The notes: generated by a model from the sequence alone, not told the origin. Numbered from the stretch's first letter, positions 1-9,840 are shown. The stretch is 64,000 bases of DNA from Flexibacter flexilis DSM 6793 (GCF_900112255.1 NZ_FOLE01000003.1:265522-329521); one strand, 5' to 3'. A program made the numbers and translations.

Positions 1-189
1 TCTTTTTACCCATAGAATAAATTAAATGCGTCATGACATATTTCTTTTTACCCATAGAATAAATTAAATGCGTCATGACATATTTCTTTTTACCCATAGA
101 ATAAATTAAATGCGTCATGACATAATTCTTTTTTACCCATAGAATAAATTAAATGCGTCATGGCATATTTCTTTTTATCTATAGTATTA
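1..189. repeat. 42-bp tandem direct repeat array, open at left edge
   Basis: Four near-identical units begin at 1, 43, 85 and 127 (42, 42, 42 and then 43 bp because of one extra T), followed at 170 by a fifth unit that decays after about 20 bases. Each unit carries a T-rich start, CCCATAGAATAAATTAAATG and a TCATGACAT segment. The array begins at the first base of the window, so its full copy number is unknown. There is no spacer diversity, so it is not a CRISPR array. Function unknown. Confidence 0.95.
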
Positions 190-213
190 GATACGCACGG
201 CCGTGTGTATCTA
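188..213. repeat. 26-nt palindrome, REP-like
   Basis: TAGATACGCACGG is followed directly by CCGTGTGTATCTA, a complete inverted repeat with a single G/T wobble and a GGCC centre. It sits between the tandem array and the 3' end of pabB, and could act as a REP-type extragenic palindrome or contribute to termination. It has no U-tract, so a terminator call is weak. Confidence 0.7.
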
Positions 214-230
214 CCAATGGATGAGGCTAT

Positions 231-1508
231 TTATTGAAACAAACTGAAAATGGCTTTGGCTTTGAGCATACATTCGGCGTATTCTGCCGCGCCGATGGCA
301 TCGGAAGTAATGGCACTGCCTACCTGAAGGTTAAGCCGTTGGGTGTGCGTGTCGGCGAACAAGGAGCGAATCACCACATTAAAATCAAAATCGCCTTCGG
401 GCGTGATATAGCCCACCGCCCCCGAAAACAAACCGCGTTGGGTGTCCTCGTACTGCTCGATGAGTTGCATGGCTCGGATTTTGGGCGCACCCGTCATGCT
501 GCCCATCGGGAAGGCATCGGCCAAGGCTTTTGCCCACGAAACCTCAGGGCGCAAGGTGGCCGCCACGGTCGAAATCATTTGATGCACAAACCGAAAACTA
601 TAAATGCCGAAGAGTTCGGGGACGTGCGTAGAGCCAATCAGGGCGTTGCGCGCCAAATCGTTGCGCACCAAATCGACAATCATCAGGTTTTCGGCGCGTT
701 CCTTTGGGCTATTGCGCAAAAAATGTTTGTTGGCCTCGTCTTGTTCGGGGGTTTTGCCGCGTGCCGCCGTGCCTTTGATGGGTTGGGAAATGAGATTTTG
801 CCCTTGTTTTTTGATGAAGCGTTCGGGGGAAGCGCAAAGCAACCAACGGTTTTGTTGCTTATGCAGGGCGGCGAAAGGCATGGGCGAAAGGTGGTTGAGT
901 TGCTGGAAAATGGCCAGCGGTTGGAGGGGCTGGGGGGATTGTGCCGTAAACTCAATGCAATAATTTATCTCGTAAATATCGCCCGCCAAAATGTGTTGTT
1001 GGAGTGCTTCGACGGTGTGTAAATATTTTAGCTCGGCGGTTTGGGCTTGCCATTGGAGGGCGGGCAAAGTTTGGGGTAAGTGGGTTTGTTGCAGAAGAAT
1101 ATGTTGAAAAATGCGTTCGGGTTGGGGGGCAAAAATCTGCACGTTTTGGCCGTCGTCGGCGAAAAGGAAGAGGTATTGGGGTTTGTAGAAAAAGAAATTC
1201 GGCCAGCCTTTTAGGTCAGAATTTTGGGAGTGTAAGTCTTCGGTTTCGTTTTTGAGGTCGTACCCGACATAGCCAATGCACCATTGGCCGCCGTGCCATT
1301 GTGCGAGTTTGTCCCAGCAAGTGCCGTGTGTGGCAGGGCTAAATGTTTCGGTAGCCCCGACAGCCAAGATTTTGTTAAAGCCGCGGTTCGGATAGGGAAT
1401 ATCGTTGTCGGTAAGCCAAGAAAAATGGTCAAAGTGTTGGGCCCATAGCAAGGCCTTTGTCTGAAAATCAGGGATTTTGTTCAGGGAAAAAGTAAAAGTG
1501 TTTTGCAA
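231..1508 (-). CDS. pabB: Aminodeoxychorismate synthase component I
   Basis: A 425-residue chorismate-binding enzyme that makes 4-amino-4-deoxychorismate for folate synthesis with a glutaminase subunit (PabA), which is not encoded nearby. Family motifs are visible in order: SPERF, PIKGT, DLVRNDLAR, HQMISTV, GSMTGAPK and GAVGY. The lysine in PIKGT is the form typical of PabB; TrpE has PIAGT, so anthranilate synthase is less likely. The only start that keeps the N-terminus is a TTG at 1506-1508, preceded on the minus strand by GGAGG about 7 nt upstream, which is unusual in this phylum where Shine-Dalgarno sites are rare. Cytoplasmic. It is monocistronic and divergent from the phosphoesterase. 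Confidence 0.9.
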   Translation of the reverse strand: MQNTFTFSLNKIPDFQTKALLWAQHFDHFSWLTDNDIPYPNRGFNKILAVGATETFSPATHGTCWDKLAQWHGGQWCIGYVGYDLKNETEDLHSQNSDLKGWPNFFFYKPQYLFLFADDGQNVQIFAPQPERIFQHILLQQTHLPQTLPALQWQAQTAELKYLHTVEALQQHILAGDIYEINYCIEFTAQSPQPLQPLAIFQQLNHLSPMPFAALHKQQNRWLLCASPERFIKKQGQNLISQPIKGTAARGKTPEQDEANKHFLRNSPKERAENLMIVDLVRNDLARNALIGSTHVPELFGIYSFRFVHQMISTVAATLRPEVSWAKALADAFPMGSMTGAPKIRAMQLIEQYEDTQRGLFSGAVGYITPEGDFDFNVVIRSLFADTHTQRLNLQVGSAITSDAIGAAEYAECMLKAKAIFSLFQ

Positions 1509-1941
1509 AATAAACCTCCGCTATAATGAAAGGCGCAAGATATACCTTTTTGGGGTTTGGGGGAAATAAGAAAAAAACACTCACTTTCGAGAGCGAGTGT
1601 TTTTCTACTATCAAAACAAATAAATCAGAAATTATTTATGGCATATAAAAACACACTGATTTTCTGTATTTTACTTTTGTGCAAGATTGTTGATGAAGAT
1701 TTGTGCGATGTTTGCTAAAAACAAATCTAAGGTCGCTTGCTTACTTTCATTTTTCTGTAACAATTGTTACACAAGCTCATTTTTCGTTATTTTATTTACG
1801 TTTAAATCTCATAACATTGCTTTTCGCCGTGTGATATTGCGTTTTTGGGTAAAAATGAACCCAAGACTCAACGCGATTTTATTTCTTTGTAAAACGGCAT
1901 GGCAATGTCATTATGGATATTTTACTAAATCATCACTTAAA
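1509..1941. other. Intergenic region between divergent genes
   Basis: This 433-bp spacer holds the hairpin at 1573-1604 and a Bacteroidota -7 element TACTTTTG at 1672-1679 pointing rightward, with no clear TTTG at -33. If that promoter is real, the phosphoesterase has a 5' leader of about 255 nt. The frame of the phosphoesterase is open back to a TTG at 1687, but that extension looks non-coding. Nothing else recognised. Confidence 0.6.
1573..1604. terminator. Bidirectional terminator-like hairpin
   Basis: AAAAACACTC pairs with GAGTGTTTTT over 10 bp around a 12-nt loop, with A-runs on one side and T-runs on the other. It lies upstream of both divergent genes, where a terminator is not expected, so it may insulate them or attenuate one of the leaders. 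Confidence 0.6.
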
Positions 1942-3240
1942 ATGAATCGTATTGTAATTCTGCTGCTTGTAGTGGCTTCTGTTATTTTTTTGGATTGGTA
2001 CGCCTACCAAACCATCAAAGTTGCGGTGCAAAATTGGACTGGCGTGGGTCGGTTGGTGGTGCAACGTGGCTATTGGGTATTGTCGGCTTTGTTGATTGTG
2101 TTTCTGGCTCTCATTACGCTTACGCGTGTGGGTGTGCTGGGGCAGGCAAGCGAAATCACGCGTAACATTGTCGCAACGGCTTTTTTCGGTATTTTATTAA
2201 CCAAAATTTTCTTGGTTTTATTCTCGGCTATCAGCGACGTTTGGCGCGTGACGCAATACGCTTTCGAGATGGTGCAAGGCTGGATAAGCACACCAACCAA
2301 AGCTGCCACGGACGTGGCAGAAGCGACACCCGCCGCCACCGACAACACGATTACGCGTTCCGAATTTTTGGCCAAAACGGGTGCGGTGGTTTCGGCTATG
2401 CCGTTGGTAACGATGGGTTACGGCATTTTGTCGGGGGCGCACGACTATCGCGTACATCGCCAAAAAATTTATTTACCCAACCTGCCCAAAGAGTTTCACG
2501 GCTTGCGCGTGGGGCAACTTTCGGACATTCATAGCGGTAGTTTTTTTAATAAAACAGCCGTAAAAGGTGGCGTGGAAATGCTCCTGAACGAAAAGCCTGA
2601 TGTTATCTTTTTTACGGGTGATTTGGTGAACAATTACGCCAAAGAAGTAGAAGATTATATCCGAATTTTTGATAAAGTAAAAGCTCCGTTGGGCGTGTAT
2701 TCGGTGTTGGGTAACCACGATTATTCGGATTATGTGGCATGGGACAGCGCAGAGGCCAAACGCCGCAACCTGCAAGACCTCATGCACGCGCATAAGCTCA
2801 TGGGCTGGCATTTGCTCAACGACGAACATATTTTCTTGGAACAAAATAAAGAAAAACTCGCCGTGATTGGGATTCAGAACTGGGGTGCAAAAGGTAATTT
2901 TCCGAAATACGGCAACTTACACAAAGCGCACGCAGGCACGGAGGAAGCTCCCGTAAAACTTTTGTTATCGCACGACCCCAGCCACTGGGACGCGCAGGTT
3001 CGCAAGGAGTTCAAGGACATTGATTTGATGATGGCAGGCCACACGCACGGTATGCAGTTTGGCATCGAAACGGAGTTTTTCAAGTGGTCGCCTGTGCAAT
3101 ATATGTACAAACAATGGGCAGGGCTTTACACGGAAGGCAACCAACATTTGTACGTGAACAGAGGTTTTGGCTACTTGGGTTTTCCTGGTCGCATTGGCAT
3201 TTTGCCCGAAATTACGGTATTTGAGCTTTGCAAAGCCTAA
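1942..3240 (+). CDS. Membrane-anchored calcineurin-like metallophosphoesterase
   Basis: A 432-residue protein with about three or four hydrophobic segments in the first 120 residues, a short linker, then a metallophosphoesterase domain. Metal-binding motifs are visible in order: LSDIHSG, GDLV, GNHD, SHDP and GHTHG. This matches the YkuE/YaeI-like branch of membrane phosphoesterases; the substrate cannot be told from sequence. I start it at the ATG at 1942 because it opens directly with a membrane segment (MNRIVILLL); the frame is open upstream to 1687 but that stretch is Cys/Phe-rich and implausible. The catalytic domain is probably outside the cytoplasm or at the membrane face. It converges with the BspA-like gene through a 16-bp terminator. 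Confidence 0.88.
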   Translation: MNRIVILLLVVASVIFLDWYAYQTIKVAVQNWTGVGRLVVQRGYWVLSALLIVFLALITLTRVGVLGQASEITRNIVATAFFGILLTKIFLVLFSAISDVWRVTQYAFEMVQGWISTPTKAATDVAEATPAATDNTITRSEFLAKTGAVVSAMPLVTMGYGILSGAHDYRVHRQKIYLPNLPKEFHGLRVGQLSDIHSGSFFNKTAVKGGVEMLLNEKPDVIFFTGDLVNNYAKEVEDYIRIFDKVKAPLGVYSVLGNHDYSDYVAWDSAEAKRRNLQDLMHAHKLMGWHLLNDEHIFLEQNKEKLAVIGIQNWGAKGNFPKYGNLHKAHAGTEEAPVKLLLSHDPSHWDAQVRKEFKDIDLMMAGHTHGMQFGIETEFFKWSPVQYMYKQWAGLYTEGNQHLYVNRGFGYLGFPGRIGILPEITVFELCKA

Positions 3241-3256
3241 GTTTTGGAGTAGTGAT

Positions 3257-3300
3257 ATAAACAAAAAACGCAGCTCGTAAGAGTTGCGTTTTTTGTTTAT
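3257..3300. terminator. Bidirectional intrinsic terminator, 16-bp stem
   Basis: Bases 3257-3272 are perfectly complementary to 3285-3300, with a 12-nt loop and A/T tracts at both bases of the stem. It serves the convergent phosphoesterase and BspA-like genes. Confidence 0.93.
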
Positions 3301-3313
3301 AGGTGATAATCAA

Positions 3314-6300
3314 TTATTGGCTGATACTCACTTTTTGGGTTTGCGTGCCGCCGTCGGAAATGAGCCTTACCAAATAAATTCCGCTGCCATAGCCCGACAA
3401 ATCCAGTTTGGTGTTTGCTTCGTTGGTGGTGCTCGTTTCCAAAATCATTTTGCCCAATGCGTCCGTTACCAAAATGCGGCCATTGGTGGCGGTGCTGTTT
3501 ACATGGAAAATTCCATTCGTCGAAGGGTTGGGGTACACCTCAAAAACGTCTGCACCCTTGCCGCCGCAATTGCTCATAGCCGTTGGCGAATAGCTGTATT
3601 TTCCATCAAAATCTGTTTGCTTTAAGCGATAATAGGCCGTTTCGGAAAGCGGATTTTTATCTACAAAAGCATATTGCTGCCTTTCGTTGGAATTGCCGTA
3701 GCCTTTTAGCGTACCGACTACTTCCCAATTTTTAGCATCTGTGCTGCGCTCAATGGCAAAAGATTCGTTGTTCGTTTCGGAAGCCGTAGCCCAACGAAGT
3801 GTTACGTTATCTTGCTGACAGTCAGCTTTAAATGAAATGAGCTTGATGGGCAAAATGGTAGTAGCTTGGCTGTAATAACCAAAGGTACTAAAACTGGTGA
3901 CCGTAAATTCCACGTAACTAACGCCCGACTCCGTGCCTGTGGCGGTTGGGGTGATAAATTCCACGTTGCTAAGGCCAGTAGGTGCCATATCGTTGAGTAC
4001 GTCTTGCGCCGAACTGCCCGAATGTTTGAACCACCCCGACGTAACCGACGGGCTGCTGATTGGCCAAGCTGTAGCGGTCATATTATTGTTTTCGGTGGGA
4101 TTGTAATACACGCGCACGATTACGCCGCCGTTGGTGGTGTGGCTACCTGTTGCCACAACCGTATGTAGGCGTTTGCTTACGCGCAACGTATTGCTGGCAT
4201 CTGTACTTTGATAATAGCCCGAACCAGCCGCCGAGAACGTACCAGAACCGCCCGTTAGGTTGCCTTGATTGTTGAGGACTACGGACGTAGGCGCGAAACT
4301 GGCATTGCCATTGGCATTAAGGCCAATGAGTTTTTGGGTAGAAACAGAAGGGTTGGTGTAAATGGCCGATTCGCAAGACTGCGTGGCGGTAATGGCTTGG
4401 CTGCTGGCCACTAATGCAGGCGTAGTAGTATAAGCGGCATCTCCTATAATAGTCCAACCTTTGCCACCCGAAGCCGTAGCCAATACCAAATTGGCACGAG
4501 CTGCCGCTGCATTGGTGCTATACCTGCGATTCATTGCCCCCAAAATTCGGGTTGTGGGCGGAAGTGGATTGCTATTCCAGCCTATGAGTGTAGCCGAATA
4601 ATTACTACAATTCATACCACAGTTATCCAGCATATTATTCATGTTTACAGCAGTGTTGAATGTCCATGCCCCTATATTTTGATTAAAAGAGGTGGCATTC
4701 CAAAACATACCAGACATATTGGTAACCTTGCTTATATTCCAATTCCCAATATCTTGATTAAAGATATTGGCGTTTTGAAACATATATGACATATCGGTAA
4801 CATTAGCAGTATTCCACGCCCCAATATTTTGATTGAAAGCTTTAGCATTTTGAAACATATATGACATATTGCTAACATTGCTTGTATTCCAATTTCCAAT
4901 ATTTTGGTTAAAAGCCATAGCATATAGAAACATACTACTCATATTGGTAACATTGGCTGTATTCCAAGCACCAATATTTTGATTAAACGCGTCAGCATTA
5001 GAAAACATACCACCCATATTTTTAACATTGGTGGTATTCCAATTTCCAATATTTTGGTTAAAAGCAGTAGCATTATAAAACATACCACCTATTTCGGTAA
5101 CATTACTTGTATTCCAAGTGCCTATGTCTTGGTTAAAAGCAGTAGCATTATAAAACATACTATTCATATTGGTAACATTACTTGTATTCCAATTTCCAAT
5201 ATTTTGGTTGAAAGCTGTTGCGTTTTGAAACATACTATTCATAATGGTAACATTACTTGTATTCCAATTGCCAATATTTTGATTGAAAGAAGTGGCATTT
5301 CGAAACATATATGACATAATGGTAACATTATTTGTATTCCAATTTCCAATATTTTGGTTAAAAGCAGTAGCATTATAAAACATACCATACGTATTGATAG
5401 TATTACTTGTATTCCAATTTCCAATATCTTGATTGAAGGCTGTTGCATTTTGAAACATACTATTCATATTAGTAACATTAGTGGTATTCCAAGCACCAAT
5501 ATTTTGGTTGAAAGCAGTAGCATTTACAAACATACTACTCATATTAGTAACATTAGTGGTATTCCAAGCACCAATATTTTGGTTAAAAGCAGTAGCATTA
5601 TAAAACATATATGACATATTGGTAACATTGCTTGTATTCCAGTTTCCAATATTTTGGTTGAAAGCAGTAGCATTATAAAACATATATGACATATTGGTAA
5701 CATTACTTGTATTCCAATTGCTAATATTTTGGTTGAAAGCAGTAGCATTATAAAACATATATGACATATTGGTAACATTACTTGTATTCCAATTGCTAAT
5801 ATTTTGGTTAAAAACCGTGGCATTTTGAAACATATATGACATATTAGTTATATTACTTGTATTCCATGTGCCTATATTGCTGGGCGAATTTAGATTGGTA
5901 CAGTTCGCAAACATATAACTCATGTTCATAACTCCCCCCAAATTAGGCACGTCGATAGCCGTTACTTGCATATTGGCACAGCCATAAAATGCAGTCTGCA
6001 TACTTGTCCAAGCCACGCCGCCCCATTGTGCTACCTCCAGTAGCCTATTGCGGTCTGTGCCGTAGCTTATATTAATTCGTTGAAAGTTGGTGGGAGCTAT
6101 CTCAAGCTGAATAGTTGCGCCTGTGGGCAGCCCTGTGATGGTAAGTGTAGCACCACTCCATGAGCCGCTACCCGAAGCCGTACCGGGGGAAAGTTCTTGC
6201 CAAGTATAGTTTACTGTGCCGCTGGTGACAGTGCCTATGCTCAGTTGCGTAGTGCCAGAACCCGCCGTGGCTAAGTTCCATTTCGTAATAAAGTTTTGGG

Positions 6301-6367
6301 CGGTTGCCGCCGTTTGCCAAAGGCAGAGCATTACTACAAAAACGATTAATTTGTAGGTGTTTTTCAT
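3314..6367 (-). CDS. BspA-like (DUF285) repeat surface protein with T9SS sorting domain
   Basis: A 1017-residue secreted protein. It starts with a signal peptide (residues 1-24, ending TAAAQ-like TAATAQ). Residues 167-566 form sixteen 25-residue repeats of the pattern [20 protein letters not shown] followed by NQNIG, with a degenerate seventeenth copy. This is the DUF285 / BspA-type leucine-rich repeat unit known from surface proteins of Bacteroidota, Mycoplasma and others. After a linker, the C-terminus (VYPNPSTNG, then DALGK and GIYLVRL) is a type IX secretion sorting domain, so the protein should be exported by T9SS to the cell surface. It may act in adhesion; the ligand is unknown. A minus-strand -7 element TATATTTG lies at 6408-6415, giving a leader of about 35 nt. 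Confidence 0.93.
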   Translation of the reverse strand: MKNTYKLIVFVVMLCLWQTAATAQNFITKWNLATAGSGTTQLSIGTVTSGTVNYTWQELSPGTASGSGSWSGATLTITGLPTGATIQLEIAPTNFQRINISYGTDRNRLLEVAQWGGVAWTSMQTAFYGCANMQVTAIDVPNLGGVMNMSYMFANCTNLNSPSNIGTWNTSNITNMSYMFQNATVFNQNISNWNTSNVTNMSYMFYNATAFNQNISNWNTSNVTNMSYMFYNATAFNQNIGNWNTSNVTNMSYMFYNATAFNQNIGAWNTTNVTNMSSMFVNATAFNQNIGAWNTTNVTNMNSMFQNATAFNQDIGNWNTSNTINTYGMFYNATAFNQNIGNWNTNNVTIMSYMFRNATSFNQNIGNWNTSNVTIMNSMFQNATAFNQNIGNWNTSNVTNMNSMFYNATAFNQDIGTWNTSNVTEIGGMFYNATAFNQNIGNWNTTNVKNMGGMFSNADAFNQNIGAWNTANVTNMSSMFLYAMAFNQNIGNWNTSNVSNMSYMFQNAKAFNQNIGAWNTANVTDMSYMFQNANIFNQDIGNWNISKVTNMSGMFWNATSFNQNIGAWTFNTAVNMNNMLDNCGMNCSNYSATLIGWNSNPLPPTTRILGAMNRRYSTNAAAARANLVLATASGGKGWTIIGDAAYTTTPALVASSQAITATQSCESAIYTNPSVSTQKLIGLNANGNASFAPTSVVLNNQGNLTGGSGTFSAAGSGYYQSTDASNTLRVSKRLHTVVATGSHTTNGGVIVRVYYNPTENNNMTATAWPISSPSVTSGWFKHSGSSAQDVLNDMAPTGLSNVEFITPTATGTESGVSYVEFTVTSFSTFGYYSQATTILPIKLISFKADCQQDNVTLRWATASETNNESFAIERSTDAKNWEVVGTLKGYGNSNERQQYAFVDKNPLSETAYYRLKQTDFDGKYSYSPTAMSNCGGKGADVFEVYPNPSTNGIFHVNSTATNGRILVTDALGKMILETSTTNEANTKLDLSGYGSGIYLVRLISDGGTQTQKVSISQ
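4670..5869 (-). repeat. 75-bp in-frame tandem repeats coding DUF285 units
   Basis: Sixteen 75-bp units in register encode the 25-residue repeats. Neighbouring units are very similar at DNA level around 5460-5830, which suggests recent amplification by slippage or unequal recombination. Such amphipathic-repeat coding elements have been described as PARCELs in other genomes. Confidence 0.92.
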
Positions 6368-6713
6368 ATTGCGTAAGGTTTCTATGTTTTGTTGTCAAAA
6401 AAACGTACAAATATAGAATAGATTATTGTGTTTTTATTCTAAATACAGAATAATACCAAATTTTAATTGACTTTTTTCTGATAAAAATAAAGAGAGATTT
6501 TGTAATGTAATTACCAATAGAGGCAAATAATGCACCTTTTTTAGCAAAAAATCATGAAAACTAATGTGAAGTTATGCTACTTTTGGGGCTGCCTTACGAA
6601 GTGTTTTTGTTCGGAGTGCTGTGGCCTTTACCCACAAAAAAACACCAAACCCGCAGCAAGATGTTAGAATCCTACTGCGGGTTTGGCGTTTTCTAAAAAA
6701 TATGTTCAGGGCA
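6368..6713. other. Intergenic region, 346 bp
   Basis: It holds the -7 element of the BspA-like gene (6408-6415, minus strand) at one end and the terminator of the GreA-like gene (6641-6690) at the other. The AT-rich middle shows nothing I recognise. Confidence 0.6.
6641..6690 (-). terminator. Intrinsic terminator of the GreA-like gene
   Basis: Bases 6641-6656 pair with 6675-6690 over 16 positions with one mismatch, rich in G/C (CAAACCCGCAG), and a T-tract follows on the minus strand. Confidence 0.9.
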
Positions 6714-7178
6714 TTAAAACACGTCCAGAACTTTTACGGGTTTGTCGCGAAACGAAAAAGATTCGCCTTTGCGCATTCCGTTTACGGCCTTGAAAAGTGG
6801 CGCAGACGGCGAAATCGCGAAATATACTTTGCCATCTATTTTGATTTGGCCTAAGCTAATCGAAATAAAAAGCGATTGCGCTTCCGTGATAATCACCGTA
6901 CCGAAAGAGGCCGTATCGTATTCTTTTTGCGGGTCCACTTTGTTGAGCAAAGCCAATTCTTCCAATGACTTTTCGTATTGTTTGGCGAACATATCGCGTT
7001 TGTTTTGCATTTCCTCGCGGTACGAATCGAACAATTTTTCTTCGGTGTTATCGTCGTGTTCGTTGGCACTTTCTTGCGCGTCGAGCATGGCGTTACGGGC
7101 ATTGTTCACAATGTCGCGTTGCATCTTGAAGCATTCGGCCAACAACTTCTTTTTCAGTTCGATATGTGGGTTTTCCAT
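6714..7178 (-). CDS. GreA/GreB-family C-terminal domain protein
   Basis: A 154-residue cytoplasmic protein. Residues 1-80 are charged and helical, probably a coiled coil. Residues 90-154 resemble the FKBP-like C-terminal domain of GreA/GreB: TASFGTVIITE, an isoleucine-rich strand, SPSAPLFKAV and GMRKGESF. GreA/GreB rescue backtracked RNA polymerase by inserting a coiled coil into the secondary channel. Here the N-terminal part does not obviously carry the acidic tip of true GreA, so it may be a secondary-channel factor with another role. A TAGCTTTG -7 element lies upstream at 7251-7258 (minus strand). The exact role is uncertain. Confidence 0.75.
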   Translation of the reverse strand: MENPHIELKKKLLAECFKMQRDIVNNARNAMLDAQESANEHDDNTEEKLFDSYREEMQNKRDMFAKQYEKSLEELALLNKVDPQKEYDTASFGTVIITEAQSLFISISLGQIKIDGKVYFAISPSAPLFKAVNGMRKGESFSFRDKPVKVLDVF

Positions 7179-7298
7179 TGTCTATTGTATTATAGAGTAA
7201 ATCAATTTGGAGAGGTATCCTTTTGGGCATTAAAGTCCAAAATAAGGCTGCAAAGCTACAAAAAACTCTGATTTTGGACTTTATTTTTCAGAAAGAAT

Positions 7299-9551
7299 TT
7301 ATTCAATAATCATGAGTTTGGCAAAACTCAACAGCAAGGTTTTGTCGCCGAGCAAATCAAAATGCACTAAGGCTTTTTTGTCGGGGCTGGCCATGTCCAC
7401 GGTTTTGACCGTCCCAAACCCAAATTTTTGATGCTCTACGCGCATTCCGTCGCGCAAACGTCTCAAATCCGACGGCACAAAATTCTCCGACGGCACATAA
7501 GCCGCAGGGCGGCTCACGGGGTTAGTTGCGATTTTGGTAACGCCACCGCGCACGCTGCTCAGGTTGCGACTGGAGGCCGTGCGGTCTAAACTCGTCGGCA
7601 AGCTGCGTTGCTGAATTTTGAGATATTGACGGTCTATTTCTTCCAAAAAACGACTTGGCTCGCAGGACTGCAAATTCCCGTAGCGATAACGCGACGTGGC
7701 AAACGACAACGTAAGTTTGTGTTCGGCACGTGTTACGGCCACATAAAACAAACGGCGTTCTTCCTCCAAATCTTGGCGGCTGCCTATCATCATACTGGAC
7801 GGAAACAAACCTTCTTCCATGCCCACCACATATACATTCTTGAACTCCAGTCCTTTAGCCGAGTGAATCGTCATGAGCGTTACGCGGTCTTTGTCTTCGT
7901 CGTTGTCCGTGTCTGCGTCCGTAATTAAGGCCACTTCCTGCAAAAATGAACCCAAACGTGTGTCTTCGCGCTCTGGATTGGCCGTAAATTCCTTGATGGC
8001 GTTGAGCAATTCTTGTACGTTTTCGTAACGCGAAAGCCCTTCTACGGTTTTGTCTTCGTATAATTCGCGTAACATTCCAGATTCTTTGGCTACTTGTGCG
8101 GCCACTTCGTAAGCGTCGCGGGCTTCTGCCGAAATGCGGAAAGCTTTTATCAAATCCACAAAACCTTGTATGGCTGAGGCCGTACGGCCTTGCAATACTT
8201 TATCCACTTCGCTCAGCACCGTCCAAAGTGTAACGTCGTTTTCGTTGGCAATGACGATGAGTTTGGCCAGCGTCGTGTCGCCGATGCCGCGTTTGGGCAA
8301 ATTAATGACGCGTTTGAGAGCTTCTTCGTCGTTGTGGTTGATAATCAGGCGCAAATACGCAATCAGGTCTTTAATTTCTTTGCGTTGATAGAAAGACAAA
8401 CCACCCACAATGCGGTATTTGATATTCAAGCGGCGCAAAGCCTCTTCCATCGAACGGGATTGGGCATTGGTGCGGTACAAAATCGCAAAATCGCGGTTGC
8501 GAAGGTTGTGTTGTGCTTTTTCTTCAAAAATAGCGTTGGCGATGAGCTTGCCTTCTTCCGTATCCGAACTGGCCTTGATTACGTCAATTTTCGTGCCTTC
8601 GGGATTGCTCGTCCACACGTTTTTGCGCAACTGCTTGGTATTGTGTTTGATAATGGAATTGGCTGCTTCTACGATGGTTTGCGTAGAACGATAATTTTGT
8701 TCCAACCTAAAAATTTTGAGGTCGGGATAATCGTTCTCGAAATTGAGAATGTTCTGAATATCAGCCCCCCGAAACGCATAAATACTTTGCGCGTCGTCGC
8801 CTACCACACAAATATTCTGATGGACTGCCGCCAGTTTTTTGGTAATCAAATATTGCGAAACGTTCGTGTCTTGGTACTCGTCCACCATCACGTACTGAAA
8901 CTTTTGTTGATATTTATTCAGCACGTCTAAGTGATTGCGAAACAGTACGTTTGTATTGAAAAGTAAATCGTCAAAATCCATTGCACCCGCTTTAAAGCAA
9001 CGTTCGGCATAGATTTTATAAATACGTCCCATTTCTGGCCGCCCAGAGGCGATGTCATCTTCTTTGTAAATGGGATTGCTCAAATATTCGTTTACAGAAA
9101 CCAAACGGTTTTTGGCTGCCGAAATTCGCGCCAACACCATAGACGGCTTGTAAACTTTATCGTCCAAATGCAGCTCTTTGACAATGCTTTTGAGCAAAGA
9201 TTTAGAGTCTTCCGAGTCGTAAATCGTAAAATCGGAAGGGTAATTGATTTTGTCGGCTTCGATGCGCAGAATTTTGGAAAAAACCGAGTGAAACGTTCCC
9301 ATCCAAATATTACGCGCCTCCGTGCCAACTACTTTTTCGATGCGTTGGCGCATTTCGCTGGCGGCCTTGTTGGTAAAAGTAAGGGCTAAAATATGGAAAG
9401 GTTCTACACCTTTAGCTATCAGATGCGCAATGCGATAGGTCAGTACGCGGGTTTTGCCCGACCCAGCTCCCGCAATAATCATGGTAGGGCCTTCGGTATT
9501 GACTACGGCTTCGCTTTGTGCCTCGTTGAGTCCGTCCAAAAAATCGCTCAT
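7299..9551 (-). CDS. pcrA: ATP-dependent DNA helicase PcrA/UvrD type
   Basis: A 750-residue superfamily 1A helicase for nucleotide excision and mismatch repair and for clearing RecA or stalled polymerase from DNA. Visible motifs are LNEAQSEAV (Q motif), GAGSGKT (Walker A), VDEYQDTN (motif II), GDDAQSIYAFRGA (III), LEQNYRS (IV), TIHSAKGLEF (V) and VAVTRAEH (VI). The C-terminus (GMRVEHQKFGFG, residues ~700-750) is the Tudor-like tail that contacts RNA polymerase in PcrA/UvrD. Length fits the family. I start at the ATG at 9549-9551 (MSDFLDGLN) because the open frame above it begins only at a TTG. A -7-like TAATTTTG lies at 9628-9635 on the minus strand. Confidence 0.95.
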   Translation of the reverse strand: MSDFLDGLNEAQSEAVVNTEGPTMIIAGAGSGKTRVLTYRIAHLIAKGVEPFHILALTFTNKAASEMRQRIEKVVGTEARNIWMGTFHSVFSKILRIEADKINYPSDFTIYDSEDSKSLLKSIVKELHLDDKVYKPSMVLARISAAKNRLVSVNEYLSNPIYKEDDIASGRPEMGRIYKIYAERCFKAGAMDFDDLLFNTNVLFRNHLDVLNKYQQKFQYVMVDEYQDTNVSQYLITKKLAAVHQNICVVGDDAQSIYAFRGADIQNILNFENDYPDLKIFRLEQNYRSTQTIVEAANSIIKHNTKQLRKNVWTSNPEGTKIDVIKASSDTEEGKLIANAIFEEKAQHNLRNRDFAILYRTNAQSRSMEEALRRLNIKYRIVGGLSFYQRKEIKDLIAYLRLIINHNDEEALKRVINLPKRGIGDTTLAKLIVIANENDVTLWTVLSEVDKVLQGRTASAIQGFVDLIKAFRISAEARDAYEVAAQVAKESGMLRELYEDKTVEGLSRYENVQELLNAIKEFTANPEREDTRLGSFLQEVALITDADTDNDEDKDRVTLMTIHSAKGLEFKNVYVVGMEEGLFPSSMMIGSRQDLEEERRLFYVAVTRAEHKLTLSFATSRYRYGNLQSCEPSRFLEEIDRQYLKIQQRSLPTSLDRTASSRNLSSVRGGVTKIATNPVSRPAAYVPSENFVPSDLRRLRDGMRVEHQKFGFGTVKTVDMASPDKKALVHFDLLGDKTLLLSFAKLMIIE

Positions 9552-9690
9552 AGCGGATTTGTTGTTTATTTTGATGAATTGAAAATAGTTGCTTGAATCC
9601 AAGGCAACCCGCCCGAAAACGGTTTGGCAAAATTAGGAAATATAAACGCAATAATGGTTAGAAGTGTTCATTACATCTGGAAAGCAAGCT

Positions 9691-9828
9691 GTATAGTTAA
9701 TAAATTAACCAATAATTTGATTTGCTAAAATCAACTTTATAGTTTTATTATAACTGTATTGTTGCTATATTTAAAATTGTATAGTTGTTTTTTATTTTAA
9801 AGCATTCTACCTTTGTGTACAGTTAATC
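9691..9828 (+). promoter_or_regulatory. Repeated operator-like motifs around toxin-antitoxin promoter
   Basis: The motif GTAyAGTT occurs at 9691-9698, 9779-9786 and 9817-9824; the second overlaps the -33 box and the third the expected start site. The first is part of a perfect inverted repeat GTTAAT-AA-ATTAAC (9696-9709). This spacing is what an autoregulatory antitoxin with a helix-turn-helix domain would need. Inference only. Confidence 0.5.
9785..9815 (+). promoter_or_regulatory. Promoter of the toxin-antitoxin operon
   Basis: TTG at 9785-9787, a 20-nt spacer, then TACCTTTG at 9808-9815, a full match to the Bacteroidota TAnnTTTG -7 box. Transcription would start near 9822, leaving a leader of about 20 nt. 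Confidence 0.75.
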
Positions 9829-9840
9829 AAAGAAAAGAGA

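Noticed and set aside
1..189. CRISPR array
   Set aside because: Units are contiguous and identical over their whole length with no unique spacers.
234..1022. Plus-strand 262-residue open frame
   Set aside because: It is antisense to pabB, which carries all expected motifs; the product has no recognisable domain.
4670..5869. Non-coding repeat or CRISPR-like array
   Set aside because: The 75-bp units keep one reading frame and encode DUF285 repeats in a long secreted protein.
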